From assembly GCF_032854445.1 (NCBI RefSeq), contig NC_088302.1, positions 17,109,338-17,173,337 of the forward strand: a DNA stretch of 64,000 nt, read 5' to 3'. The position numbers and the translations under genes were made by a program. Below, in pieces: positions 25,801-36,536 of the stretch. The notes under the pieces were generated by a model that saw only the letters and a list, made by a program, of their open reading frames with translations, did not search any database and was not told the DNA's origin. This DNA is from Liolophura sinensis (taxonomy: Eukaryota; Mollusca; Polyplacophora; Chitonida; Chitonidae). Numbering within the stretch: the first letter of the stretch is position 1; each line of letters begins with the position of its first letter.

Positions 25801-27335
25801 AACACTATAAATAATATAATTTTGAGTCTGATAATTACTGAAAATTATCACAAAATTCTCCGGTATAGTCTCTTTAATGAAGACATCCCTATTTCGACTA
25901 AAGAAAATGTGTACTCTTTCGCCATGGGTTTAGGCTGGTACAGAGCGCCCATTGGCTAATGCTGATGGTTAATACTAATGACGTCATTTTTCACTCGTAC
26001 CAGAAAAAAGGAGACTTTGGAGACAGCTTAGAATCGATGGATGTGAATGGCCCGTAGTGACACGCAGTCTCATTAGCCAAGAGTTCCGGAAGCACTTGTT
26101 GGAGGATGATTTTTGTATATTAGACATCATGTATACCCTTGGTTTCTTTTTTGTTTTACCTGACGTCGTCTTTTCTTCAATGTGAGTATATAATTCATAC
26201 TCACACAAAAAAAATCACCCGATTTTTTCTCATAGTCTAGTTGTATACTGTTAAATTTTCGCATCAACATTTTACCGGACTTTTAGTATAGTTAAATCCT
26301 CTTTCATCATTCATCACCATAAACTCTAACATGGTTATTCTGCGAAAAAAAAAGGATCGCCATTTTATTTTCAGTTTCAAAATCACGGTTTCCGGTCGTT
26401 GGATTCCGACAAGTCAACTTACTATAAATGGTGGGATGCCTTTCTTCGATTGATATAAATTGTCATCAAACCTTGACAGTATGTTTATCGCTTGATCCTG
26501 CACATAATTTGATCTGTAGATCAAGTGAAATTATGTGAACAGAATGTTGTGTAAGAACATTCGGTCGAGAGATCTGCCGAGACATTCTCTGTTCTTCTCT
26601 TCATAATTTCCATCTGGAAGGAGGTGTGTCCTCTGTAACGAAGCACGTGTCCGATTGGCTGGAACACTTGACAAAGTTAACGATGACTGACAGGCGATGT
26701 TTTTAGGCCAAGTCCACCACTTAAGTTAGTGCAGTATTACAAGTTCGCCAACCTCGGTCAACTGGGCATATATTATCGTGTCCAGGGCAGTAGTTGACAG
26801 AGATACAAACTCGTGCTGAAGTGGTCCAGTAAACACATGCCCCAATATCTTCTAAATATTAGATGGTATTTCCAATTTTGTTTGATGTATTAGGTAGTGG
26901 TTAGAGACGAGCTGCCAGACTGAATTACCGACCCGGTTCAAGCACTATCATAGTGAAACTGTGAGATACACGAGCTTGTAGACAACATGACAGCTTGACA
27001 GGCCTGAAGTTTGGGCGAGTGGCAGCTGGTTGAATAGCCTGTGGCACGGACGGGAGCAGGGGGTGGGGGGCTGAGGTTGTGAGAGACTGGTTTCTAAGGG
27101 TCGGACAGGGCCTCTGCACTTTATATATCGTGGAGCAAACAACATACATCAGTTAGACATTCTGCACACCTTAGGCTGAGGTCCGTAGCCATTGATGTCG
27201 TTCAGCTCGTCCAAACTCATAGGTTCTTGATTTGTATGGAATGTATTGATAAGCGACACGATTGAGGAACACTTCACATTCTGGATGTGTTTTTCCACAC
27301 TCGGTTCTATAGTGGAGGTTAAATTCGTAAACGCG
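25801..27335. other. AT-rich intergenic sequence, nothing recognised
   Basis: No repeats or exon-like frames. An inverted CCAAT word occurs near 26652 without other promoter context. Confidence 0.4.
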
Positions 27336-27939
27336 ATTGTCTTTTAAATGGCTACACTCAAAAAAATAATCTGTTGATTTTAATAGAAAGCCTGTTGTCT
27401 GAGTGATGATAGAATGTATTCTGTTATTATAACATAATATTCTGTCATATTCAACATGATATCATGTTAGTCTAATGGAATCTTTATGTTGAATTAAAAG
27501 AATAATTGTGTTATATTTCACAGAACAGTCTGCTGTAATAACAGAATACATTCTAACAAATTAACAGATTTTTTTTTAAGTGTAGGACACACGAGGTGCG
27601 AGTTCAAACCCGGCCTTGAACACGAAGTTTGTAGATTCCAAGGCTCTTTGCGTGAGGGAATATGTTGGTGACAGTAAGCGGTCCACGAGGCTCTTGTGGC
27701 CACGTGTGCAGTCTTATGTCCGATGGAGATTTCTTGTCTTCCACCAATATGGTATATGCATATGCATATAACGTCATATATTCGTCAAATTCGTCAAGAA
27801 CTTTCCACAGATCGATGCTTTACCCCGGTTCCTCCGGTTTCGTCCATCCTTGAAACTGACCACCATCGCATAAATGACAAATCTTGCGCGAAGAATTAAG
27901 TTCAGTCAATCAAATATATACAGTCAATCAAATATATAC
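27336..27939 (+). mobile_element. SINE-3 copy, interrupted by a MITE
   Basis: Shares a series of ordered blocks with 49855-50145: 'gacacacgag.tgcgag.tcaa', a 'tcttccaccaatatgg' block, a 'gaacttt..ca.agatcgatg' block, 'ctccggttt' and 'gaaactgaccaccatcg'. It ends in an AATCAAATATA tail reminiscent of SINE-1. The element is tRNA-derived judging from the B-box-like 'gcgagttcaaaccc'. Its 5' part (27336-27354) is separated from the rest by the MITE at 27355-27582. The final 'cagtcaatcaaatatata' is duplicated. Confidence 0.6.
27355..27582. mobile_element. MITE with TA target-site duplication (Tc1/mariner type)
   Basis: A 228-bp element with terminal inverted repeats of about 25 bp: left CACTCAAAAAAATAATCTG, right ending in CAGATTTTTTTTTAAGTG, continuing with subterminal matches (gaatgtattctgttatta both ways). 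It is bounded by TA dinucleotides at 27353-27354 and 27583-27584. It has no coding capacity, so it is non-autonomous; a TA duplication fits Tc1/mariner-like transposases. It sits inside a SINE-3 copy. Confidence 0.75.
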
Positions 27940-28069
27940 AGACATATATCGGTTATCTCTGGCAAATATCCGGGTGAGTAACAAACTTGAAACTGGGCAA
28001 TGAACGGGGTTGACCTCGACAGAAAAGGAAGTAAAATCATAGAAACTGAGCAGATTTTACTAAACACTG

Positions 28070-29795
28070 CACCATGTTCTAGCTCGGGCAAATTCCACTA
28101 TCCACCATAACATCTCAATTGTAGCTTGAACAGGTTGTACTACCATACACTATCCTCATCTAACCAGAGTACATTGTACTATATACACGATGTCTTCTCT
28201 AGGCTGAGCAATTAAGGCGCACTATACACAGTACCGTAACCCAAGTTAAGCAGGCTGTACAAAATTGCGTGTCCTCCCTAACTTGAGCAAGTTGTACTAT
28301 ACACAGCACTTTGTCCTGGCTTGTTGTACAATACGTGTTCATCTAGCCTGAGCAGGCGGTACTATACTATAGAGTACTCTGTCCTAGCTTGTTGTACAAT
28401 ACGTGCTCAAATAGTCTGAGCAAGTTGCACTATAAAGCATGTCCTCTCTAACTTGAGCGGGCTGTCCGATCTACCGTTTCCTCCCTATCTTGAGCAGGCT
28501 ATACTATACAGAATACTGTCTTAACTTGTTGTACTGTCTCTACTCTCCTGGTTTGAGCAGGTTGTACTATTTATTTATTTATTTGATTGATGGATGTTTT
28601 ACGCCGTACTACAAGAATACCTGAGCAGAGCCCCGGGGAAACCCACGACCATCTGTATGTTGTTGCCAGACTTTCCCCACAGACGAGGTTGTACTATACA
28701 GAGTACTCTGTCATAGCTTGTTGTACTATAGGTGATTTCTTAGTTTGAGCAGGTTGTTCTACACACAATGCTCTCTCCTAACTTGTGGTACTATATTTGC
28801 TCTCCTGGTTTGAGCAGGTCGTACGATACACATTGCTCTGTCCTAGCCTATTATACTATACCTGCTCTACTGGTTTGAGCAGGTCGTACGATACAGATGG
28901 CTCTGTCCTAGCCTATTATACTATACCTGCTCTCCTGGTTTGAGCAGGTCGTACGATACACATTGCTCTGTCCTATCCTGTTGTACTATGCTCTCCTAGC
29001 CCGAGCATGTTGTACTATACACACTGCTCTGTTCTAGCTTGTTGTACTGTACCTGCTCTCCTAGCCCGAGCATGTTGTACTATACACACTGCTCTGTCCT
29101 AGCTTGTTGTACTGTACCTGCTCTCCTAGCCTGAACATGTTGTACTACACACACTGCTCTGTCCTAGCTTGCTGTACTATACCTGCTCTCCTAGCTTGAG
29201 CATATTGTACTGTACACAGTGCTATGTCCTAGCTTGCTGTACTATACCTGCTCTCCTAGCCTGAGCATATTGCACTGTACATAATGCTTTGTCCTGGCTT
29301 GTTGTACTATACCTGCTCTCCTAGCCCGAGCATGTTGTACTGTACACAGTGCTCTGCCCTAACTTGTTGTACTGTACTTGCTCTCGTAGTTTGAGCATGC
29401 TGTACCACACACAGTGCTCTGTCCTAACTTGTACTATCAAGTTATCCCCTTCTGGTCTCCTAGCCTAAGAATGTTGTACTATACACGGTGCTCTGTCTTA
29501 GCTTGTTGTACTATACCTGCTCTCCTAGCCAGAGCACGTTGTACTAAACACAAACACAGTGCTCTGTCCTGGCTTGTACTACATCTGCTCTCCTTGACAT
29601 GTTGTACTATACACAATGCTGTGTCCTAGCTTGTGGTACAGAGTATTCTGTCCTAGCTTGTTGTACTACACCTGCTCACCTAGCCCGAGCATGTTGTATA
29701 ATACACCGTGCTCTGTCCTAGCTTGTTGTATTATAACTCCCCTCCTAATCTGAGCATGTTGTACTATACACAGTTCTATGTCTCAGCTTGAGCAA
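28070..29795. repeat. Dimeric minisatellite, 65-bp unit
   Basis: About 25 units. Spacing is exactly 65 bp at 29041, 29106, 29171, 29236 and 29301. Each unit is two related halves starting 'tgttgtactatac', one ending 'gctctgtcctagc' and the other 'gctctcctagcctgagca'. Units left of the SINE at 28571 are much more diverged than those right of it. The last unit runs straight into the candidate exon at 29796. Confidence 0.95.
28559..28697 (-). mobile_element. SINE-1 copy inserted in the 65-bp array (copy 4)
   Basis: The SINE (28571-28685, 3' tail first on the plus strand) carries 'gttttacgccgtactacaag', the 'cccacgaccatc' block and an (AAAT)n tail. It lacks the tRNA-like head. Perfect 12-bp duplications 'aggttgtactat' flank it (28559-28570, 28686-28697). 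They match the array's own unit, so the SINE jumped into an existing array. Confidence 0.9.
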
Positions 29796-30007
29796 ATGGC
29801 GCTGAATACCATCTGTGTTACTACTGTTTTCCTCCTCATACAGCTCACATTTTCGGTAGCGGGTCATTACATGTCATTACACTTCATTATGCCTGGCTTT
29901 ACGACCCTTGGCGATGTAGAGGGCCAGCTAGCTATTGACCCAGATGATAGAAAAAGCAAATTAACTCTTAGAATGAGTCATGAAGATGGACGCCGTGAAA
30001 CCAGAGT
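29796..30007 (+). CDS. Candidate first exon of a secreted or membrane protein
   Basis: The frame opens with a textbook signal peptide, MALNTICVTTVFLLIQLTFS then VAG, with a likely cleavage near residue 23. About 47 polar residues of mixed, protein-like composition follow (GHYMSLHFIMPG ... LGDVEGQLAIDPDDRKSKLT ... HEDGRRETR). The frame reaches TGA at 30009, but a good donor, agt|GTGAGT, has its GT at 30008-30009, so the exon would end at 30007 in phase 2. I do not recognise the mature sequence, and no following exon could be linked. The start lies exactly at the edge of the 65-bp minisatellite. It could be a genuine first exon, a decayed exon or chance; the hydrophobic leader plus donor favours the first. 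Confidence 0.4.
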
Positions 30008-30331
30008 GTGAGTTCAAACAGTGATCTGGAGATGAACGATACGCTCTTAGTTTTTTATTCTGTACCGTATTCTGTATTCATCAACAAACTGTGCGATTAT
30101 ATATGTCCACATTGTTACATATATAACTAGAATAGGTGGCACTCGGAGTATGAATACACTGTACATGCGTGGCATATATATCGCACTATTTACTCCATTC
30201 AACACATCGTGCTATATATTCAGTAATATACATGTAACGGTAAACACGGTGTATATCTACATAGAGACGCTGTCCTAGTCAGTGGGTATATAAACTGGGC
30301 GCTTGTTCCCTTCGCGATGGCGATTCGGGTC

Positions 30332-30630
30332 CAAGCTGATAAATAAGCAAAGTAATTCCAAAGAAATTCATTTTGGCGATTTTTGACTTTAATTAAGTCA
30401 TCCTCAGGAGAATTGTGCCAAGAGCGGCACGTTTTAGCTATATACACAGTAGGCTCTTAGAAAAGCATAATTAACAAACATGTTAACATTTTCTGGGAGC
30501 CTACTGTATACATATATAGTTAAAACGTGCCTCACTTGGCACAATTCTCCTGATTAATTAAAGCCGAAATATTGAGATCGTCAAAATGAATTTCTTCGGA
30601 GTTACTTTCCTTATTAATTATGCTAAGCTG
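30332..30630. mobile_element. Fold-back element: inverted repeat with arms of about 130 bp
   Basis: The left arm (30332-30461) and right arm (30492-30630) are reverse complements at roughly 80% identity, with a loop of about 30 bp. Shared landmarks are 'gaaattcattttg', 'caggagaattgtgccaag', 'ggcacgtttta' and 'acagtaggctc'. The flank just left of the arm (about 30316-30335) resembles 48874-48893, with a B-box-like 'gattcgggtccaagct', so a SINE may lie alongside. The element could be a fold-back transposon or two oppositely inserted copies. Confidence 0.8.
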
Positions 30631-30739
30631 TCCAATGGATCAACTAAGTCAAAGCTGAATTCACCAATGTTGATCCTCTTGCAGCGGATGAGTAATACGT
30701 TGCCAGTTAACTCACAAAACAAATGACAAATGAAGAAAT

Positions 30740-31335
30740 CAATAAAAACAAACAAAACTTAATCACTAATGCAGAAATGAAGAACAATTCACAAAATGTT
30801 ATCACCACTGCAGATATGAATAACAACCCACAAAACGTCATCACAAATGCAGAAATGAATAACAACACACAACACGTCATCATTAATGCAGAAATGAATA
30901 ACAACCCACAAAACGTCATCACAAATGCAGAAATGAATAACAACCCACAAAACGTCATCACAAATGCAGAAATGAATAACAACCCACAAAACGTCATCAC
31001 AAATGCAGAAATGAATAACAACACACAACACGTCATCATTAATGCAGAAATGAATAACAACCCACAAAACGTCATCACAAATGCAGACATGAATAACAAC
31101 CCACAAAACGTCATCACAAATGCAGAAATGAATAACAGTCACAAAACGTCATCACAAATGCAGACATGAATAACAACCCACAAAACGTCATCACAAATGC
31201 AGAAATGAATAACAACCCACAACACGTCATCATTAATGCAGAAATGAACAACAGTCACAAAACGTCATCACAAATGCAGAAATGAATACAACCCTCAAAA
31301 TGTTATCACAAATGCAGAAATGAAAAACAAACCAA
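30740..31335. repeat. Minisatellite, 39-bp unit
   Basis: About 15 units containing 'aatgcagaaatgaataacaa' and 'acaaaacgtcatcac'. Exact 39-bp spacing is visible at 30901 and 30940. Because 39 is a multiple of three, long open frames run through it on both strands (for example an N-rich 13-residue repeat, 30723-31169). Unit shortening near 31137 and 31253 breaks the frame, and no start context, signal or splice support exists, so it is treated as non-coding. Confidence 0.9.
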
Positions 31336-33029
31336 CAGTTTAAATCTGAATTACTTAAGGCGGAGCTGAAAATGAAAGAACGCAAGCCCTCGGAAAATCC
31401 GCTTGATGAAACTGCATGACAATTGTCCAGCTGGTTTCCACTTGAGAACTGCCCAGTTTCCTCTGTTATCTCCGGAAAATCTGCACAGCTTACATGACAC
31501 TTCCTAGTACTTGTGACAGGAAACGTCACTAGATGACCTTCGTTACCGTAACGTATTCGTAAATTACTGAGCAATGATTTAAAGCCTTCATCTTATGGTG
31601 CAGAAAACACAGACGTAAGTACTGTACACCCATACTTATCGATGATGTTTGAAGTTAAAAGAAAAGTTAGCAAATAATAAATGTATCCTTGGTCATTTGG
31701 GAAAATATTGGAAAGAGAACTAGACTATAATTTAGTCTGGCATGTTTAGTCATCAACTGTTAATCTGAAATTTTAACGAGACCATGAGATAAGCAATGTT
31801 ATTTCGGAACTGGAAACGCGATGTCGCGTCATTCGTACACCTATACCCTCGTATGGCTAAAAGGTAAAACAGGGTTCGCGAAATGTCAGTGGAAACAGTT
31901 GCGTTCTCGGGTGAAAGAAATAATCGCTCCTCATGTGTTAAAATTGTTAACAAGTAAGTTATTTTATTTACGTTTAAGTGCGATATATCTCGGTTGTGCA
32001 ACATCACAAGAATGAAAAAGGTATGCTCAATTAAGTGTAAGGTATAACCTCGCAGAGAGACTTGGAACTAGTCTTTGTAGCTCAAACTCTAACAGGTATG
32101 TTGTCTAATCTCCACTATCTATGAAACCACTACTATGAAATGTTTTGATAGGATATCATACGGCTGATTGAAGCTTCGATCACACTATGATTGATCACAC
32201 AATTTCTGAACTTCCCAAGTTGATCAAGTGTTGTAGAAAAACGTATGTAGATATGATCATAATTCCCCGGTGCAGCGTCACAGCGTCCAAATTTGAAACT
32301 AGATCGGGTTTACTTGAAGGAAAAGGCCTGTGAAGATAATTTAGCTTCGCCAAAGACAAGAGTGTTTGAGAATTCTAAATGCATTTTTGTGGATTTCTTT
32401 AACCTTTATACTTTTTCAGGTTGAAATTGTGCTTGACAGTCGCAGATTCTAGCCAACTGGATTGGGACCTTCATTTTGACATTACATGTGATAAGACAGA
32501 CTTATTTTTATCCAATTAGAATAAATGAAGTGCTTTCTCCCTGCAGTTGGTTTACTCCGGAAGTGACGGATTGAGAGCTCCATAGTGCTCACTAGATCAT
32601 AGACCTGTAATGCAATTTCAAAGTGTTGATGATGTCCAACTTCATGGATTTTATTTTCTTTCAAGAGTGAATTATGTTTGACAGGGCAGGTATCACGTGA
32701 CGGTGTGCAGCCATTCAAAAGGGACAAAGAGCACGTTGAAAACAGAAGACTTCATTACAGAGAGCAACGTAGGCCTACATTTGGAAGGGGGGAAAGAGGG
32801 TGGGGGTTACACCTTGAATCTTTTCACTTTTGTAAGTGTTTTATTTTCCTGGATTTCACCTTTAACATACTGTAATGTGACTATGGTCTGGTACTCGGCT
32901 GTTTCACTGACATTAACTCTCAATGAACCTCATGCAAAGGAATGTATACGATGACTTTGAGGAGAAACTATAAGGTACACACACTGTAAATTTGCCTATT
33001 ACGGGTACTAATAAAGCATACACTGAAAA
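31336..33029. other. Intergenic or intronic sequence with two weak exon candidates
   Basis: On the minus strand, 31345-31573 is open after an acceptor-like 'aaatcattgctcag', with a Cys-containing, mixed-composition translation. On the plus strand, an open stretch ends at a strong donor, caa|GTAAGT, near 31954. Neither matches a family I know. The rest is AT-rich and featureless. Confidence 0.25.
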
Positions 33030-33295
33030 ACACTGAATGTACTTTGAATTTGAGAGAGGACTATAAACATATGTTCTGTCACTTTGTCTGAATGTACTTT
33101 GAATTTGAGTGAGGACTATAAACATATGTTCTGTAACTTTATCTGAATGTACTTTGAATTTGAGCGAGGACTATAAACATATGTTCTGTAACTTTGTCTG
33201 AATGTACTTTGAATTTGAGCGAGGACTATAAACATATGTTCTGTAACTTTATCTGAACGTACTTTGAATTTGAGAGGGAAGTATTAGGCATATAC
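33030..33295. repeat. Minisatellite, 55-bp unit
   Basis: About five units with 'gaatgtactttgaatttgag' and 'ggactataaacatatgttct'. Exact 55-bp spacing occurs at 33121 and 33176. Fading edges extend to about 33420. Confidence 0.9.
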
Positions 33296-34251
33296 GCTGT
33301 AAATTTGTGTGAATGTATGGGCGGGTAAATTCGAGACGAGACTATCTGGTATGTAGCCTATTGTAAAGTAGTCTGAATGTATGCGGTAAATTGAGCTGAA
33401 ACTAAGAGTACACTTTCTAATGTTTTGTTATTCTGCTATGAACGTGTGTACAGGCTGTGCTGGGGTATTTTAACTTTATAAGGTGAACATAAGGTGAATA
33501 ATCGCTTAGTTTGAACAGTAATCAGGGTGCGCATGCGTATAAGCTGATATGAATTTGTCTCACTGTAAAGCGAATTTATAGCTTTTGCAGAGAGGTGGCG
33601 CACTGTAAATTGGTCTGAATGCAGAGTGAATGTACAGCCAGTATAATCACGTGCATGGGGGCTAATTGCTACGAGATTTTCCTTTCTGATCGATGTCGTC
33701 GTGGTTTGCACTTAACCACCTGTTTTTCTGACCCAGATTTCGCCGGAGGTGGGCGGCAAATGTTGACTGAGTGATGTAAGTGTACAGATGATTATGTTGT
33801 TGACCCAATGGAACAGTTTGTGACTCGACAACTGCCATATTGTTGAAACAACTGAGCACCCCGTCAAGGTCTCTCTTGTTCTCTCTCACCGTCTATCCTT
33901 TCTTAGCAGTCCTCAGTTTTCCTTCAAGTGTGTTTGGAGACATGCTTCTCTTTAAGTTTTCAACTCTCATTCACAAAGCCTGCCTGTGTCCGTGAGCTTT
34001 TTTTCTGTCTATGTTTTACGCTCAAATACAATTCACCTTAAATTTTATTTGCGAGATAATATTGACTAGCATAAGTCTAACATTGAATGAATGTATAATG
34101 TATACCCTTCTGTGAAAGAAATAAATAAAAAAAAAATGGCAAATAAATTTAATGTTTGATAATTCTTCGATGCACTGATTGTTTTTAATTATTCATGTTT
34201 CAAACCAGCTAGTGGTCAGACGTTTTGTATCCAGCTAGGCCTACTATAGAA
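33296..34251. other. Intergenic sequence, nothing recognised
   Basis: Includes the decayed right edge of the 55-bp array. No gene. Confidence 0.4.
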
Positions 34252-34398
34252 TTTTGTCGTGGGAAGGTCTTCCAGCAACCTGCAGATGGTCGTGTGTTTC
34301 TTCCGGACTCTGCCCGGTTTCCTCCCATAATAATGCTGGTCGCCGTCAGTCAAATATTCTTGAGTACGGCGTAAAACACCAATCAAATAAATGAAATA
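34252..34398 (+). mobile_element. SINE-1, 5'-truncated (copy 5)
   Basis: Holds 'gggaaggtcttccagcaacc', 'cggtttcctccc', 'ataatgctgg', 'cttgagtacggcgtaaaac' and 'accaatcaaataaat'. The tRNA-like head is missing. Confidence 0.9.
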
Positions 34399-34577
34399 AG
34401 TAGAAACTTTGTTTCTGTCCATGTTTGCAACAAAATGTCTTCCGTATCCGAAAGCGAAGCAGTCATTTTCCATTGGATCAATCATATGTAACCATTCCAT
34501 AAGTGTGAATTAATCGGAACAACACAAAGATTCTGAAGTTCGATGAAATTTGATGAAAGTGATGTATAGACTACAGA

Positions 34578-34600
34578 CACACACACACACACACACACAT
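34578..34600. repeat. (CA)n microsatellite
   Basis: About eleven CA dinucleotides. Confidence 0.9.
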
Positions 34601-34655
34601 ATAATCTCACGTGATGTAAAATGACGAGGTTATATCATGCTAGTTCGATTGCGAC

Positions 34656-34755
34656 ATTATTTATTTATTTATTTACAAATATTTCACTTATATGAGCATT
34701 ACGGTGGGAGGAAACCGTTCAGAGCATGGGGTAAACCCATGACCACCCGCAGGTT
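34656..34755 (-). mobile_element. SINE-1 fragment (copy 6)
   Basis: In reverse: (TTTA)n tail, 'atttcacttatatgagc', 'attacggtgggaggaaaccg' and 'acccatgaccacccgcagg'. The gtacggcg block is deleted and the head is missing. Confidence 0.85.
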
Positions 34756-36008
34756 CACACACACGATTTCAAACCGTGGACCAGCAGGATGTCCAAACTA
34801 GAGGCACACTGCAAGTAACAAATGTAACTCATGTAAATCCTATATATGTGTAACCGATTAACAGTTTCCTCGTTTTTCCGAAGTGGGACAAAAATAAATT
34901 TTAGCTTACATAAACGTGTTTATTTGCAGATGAAAATTTTTCTTAGGATGTGTAATAATCAACATCTCCTTACATTGCCCTGGAATTTTGCCAGACATAC
35001 ATCTTGTTGGTTTTCCATTGACAAATTGTTCGTTTCACTTTGGGTGTATAACGTATACATATATACAGAAGTACACGGTCGGCCTTTATATCGACCGTCT
35101 TCGTTCACCCACGCGTCTTGGAGTGCGATATCCTGATCGTCGACCTTACCGATTTTAATACGGGTTTGTTGAGTTCTACCACGATAGGGTTTGTATTGAA
35201 CTGCGTGGAACTTTTTTCTTAGTAAACCCTCACGCTCTAATTTGACTGGCTGGATAAATAGAACTAGATAGGTCGAAATCAAATTATATAAATAGTTGTA
35301 CAGTAGATCCAAAATAAACTGAAGGATGAAAGATATTACAGTATCCATGGAAGATTTCTTTCCCTCTGTTTTTGGCACTTTGATTGCTTGTTATGCATTA
35401 TCGCCAAAACAGACAGATTTGCTTTGACAACTGCGTCTGTAAAACCATGATTGAGATCTCGGGAAGTACAAGATATATCCATAAATATGATACTATGTCA
35501 CAAGGTTCTCTTTGAGATTTTCTGTTCCCTTGGTCGTGGGAGTTTGGTTTCTTTTTACACAACGTGGCAATAAATGGGTCTACGTTGGTTAGACGACTAT
35601 ACCTGAACATCTTTTAGAGCTTTTTCTGAAAAATCGATTTGGTACTTAACGGAAAATCACGAAGCTTACCGAAGTCGGCACGACTGCCGCCCCCGCACTT
35701 CGAGTTGAGCAGATAGGCAGGGAGCGCCATGTAGAATAACACAGGCTCGGATAACGATCTGTTACAGACATAGATTTCCAAGAATGAATTCACGCGGTGT
35801 GTGAAGGTATCTCCTGAGAGAATAGGACGGGAGCTGATTGATGTATACATAGGTGTTATTTACATCTTCCTTACGCACACATAGATAACGTTAAACATAT
35901 AATACTATATGATGACTGCTGTACATATAGACTACTAGTTCATTTGATAGACGAAAATGTATGAACACATTTGTTTGAGATTAATTAATTCGAGTATTGA
36001 TGGTTCTG
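34756..36008. other. Intergenic sequence, no gene recognised
   Basis: A 78-codon frame on the minus strand (35614-35850) resembles no family and has no paired splice signals. Otherwise featureless. Confidence 0.35.
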
Positions 36009-36536
36009 TCATGTAATGGTGGATCTGTCTTTTGTTTTGTCCCCAGTAATGATGGTTTTGTCATTTGGTTTGTTCACGGTAATGGTGGCTCTGTCTGTTG
36101 GTTTGTTCTCAGTAGTAGTGGTTCTGTCATTTGCTTTGTCCACAGTAATGATGGTTCTGTCTTTTGTTTTGTTCCCAGTAATGGAGGTTCTGTCATTTGA
36201 TTTGTTCACAGTAATGGTGGTTCTGTTGTTTGCTTTATCCACAGTAATGGTGGTTCTGTCGTTTGCTTTGTCTACAGTAGTGATGGTTCTGTCTTTTGTT
36301 TTGTCCACAGTAGTGGTGGTTCTGTCATTTGTTTTGTTCACAGTAATGGTAGTTCTGTTGTTTGCTTTGTCCACAGTAAAGATGGTTCTGTCTTTTGTTT
36401 TGTCCACAGTAGTGGTGGTTCTGCCAGTTGTTTTGTTCCCAGTAATGGTGGTTCTGTCGTTTGTTTTGTCCACAGCAAGAGTAGTTCTGTCGTTTGCGTT
36501 GTCCACAGTAATGATGGTTCTGTCGTTTGCTTGATG
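36009..36536. repeat. Minisatellite, 33-bp unit, each unit resembling a 3' splice site
   Basis: Sixteen units of 33 bp with no indel that I could detect. The unit contains 'ggttctgtc', 'tttgttttgtccacag' and 'taatgatg'. Since 33 is a multiple of three, both strands stay open for more than 170 codons (an 11-residue repeat, plus 36016-36534, minus 36009-36542). This openness is a consequence of the period. On the plus strand every unit has a pyrimidine tract directly before CAG. Confidence 0.95.

Noticed and set aside
26640-26670. Inverted CCAAT word as promoter
   Set aside because: Single motif in AT-rich sequence without CpG enrichment or a nearby exon.
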